5,314 nucleotides of DNA, from positions 1-5,314 of the forward strand of contig CAZADH010000367.1 of the NCBI GenBank assembly GCA_964483805.1, written 5' to 3'. The notes under the pieces were generated by a model, which was not told the origin of the DNA, did no database searches, and saw nothing but the letters and a program-made list of their open reading frames with translations. Position 1 is the first letter of the stretch; each line of letters begins with the position of its first letter. The position numbers were made by a program, and so were the translations under genes. The DNA is from CAZADH01 sp964483805. Its GTDB lineage: Bacteria > Muiribacteriota > Ozemobacteria > Ozemobacterales > Ozemobacteraceae. This document shows, one piece after another, positions 5,300 to 5,314 of this stretch.

Positions 5300-5314
5300 C
5301 CGACCCACCTCGGC

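Noticed and set aside
4718..5308. Minus-strand open frame of 196 codons opposite the PycTM-like gene
   Set aside because: It is antisense to a gene with membrane helices and family motifs, and its translation is a low-complexity Asp/Arg/Glu-rich shadow with no ribosome binding site noted.

Overview
The window comes from a GC-rich bacterial chromosome. The permease, the exported protein with a signal peptide and the two-component-type regulators fit a Gram-negative organism. The gene styles (large ABC-2 permease with a hydrophilic tail, small Ala-Pro-tailed exported protein, PAS/HATPase/PycTM-like genes) are reminiscent of Planctomycetota, Lentisphaerota or related phyla, but nothing here fixes the taxon and this placement is a guess. 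No rRNA, tRNA, CRISPR array, transposase or phage gene is visible.

Layout. (1) Positions 2-2273, + strand: the 3' end of an ABC transporter ATPase gene, followed 43 nt later by its 605-aa ABC-2 type membrane permease; together they form an export-type ABC system. (2) Positions 2274-2539: a non-coding convergent region holding two 40/43-identical copies of a 43-bp GC-rich element, each able to fold, with a perfect 9-bp hairpin between them, then a short AT-rich dyad and a terminator hairpin serving the minus-strand gene. (3) Positions 2540-3010, - strand: a small exported protein with a signal peptide, a compact beta-rich (possibly OB-fold) domain and an Ala-Pro repeat tail. (4) Positions 3011-3288: a divergent intergenic region with a weak candidate promoter for the minus gene and a strong one (TTGAGC-17-TATAAT) for the plus genes. 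(5) Positions 3289-5299, + strand: a three-gene operon whose genes overlap by 1 nt (TGATG) and 4 nt (ATGA): a PAS-domain histidine-kinase-like protein with an apparently dead ATP site, a small RsbW-like anti-sigma-factor type ATPase with an intact site, and a three-helix membrane protein resembling the PycTM (DUF5706) effector of Pycsar anti-phage systems.

The most interesting part is the last operon. PycTM-type effectors are known from Pycsar, where a pyrimidine cyclase (PycC) makes cCMP or cUMP that triggers membrane damage. Here no cyclase is in view, and the effector-like gene is translationally coupled to a sensor (PAS pseudokinase) and an RsbW-type ATPase. This suggests a signalling module in which a partner-switching input is tied to a PycTM-like membrane protein. 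The operon promoter lies so close to the first ATG that the mRNA should be nearly leaderless, and a 7-3-7 inverted repeat spans the -10 box and the start codon. These functional links are inference; the family assignments rest on motifs read by eye.
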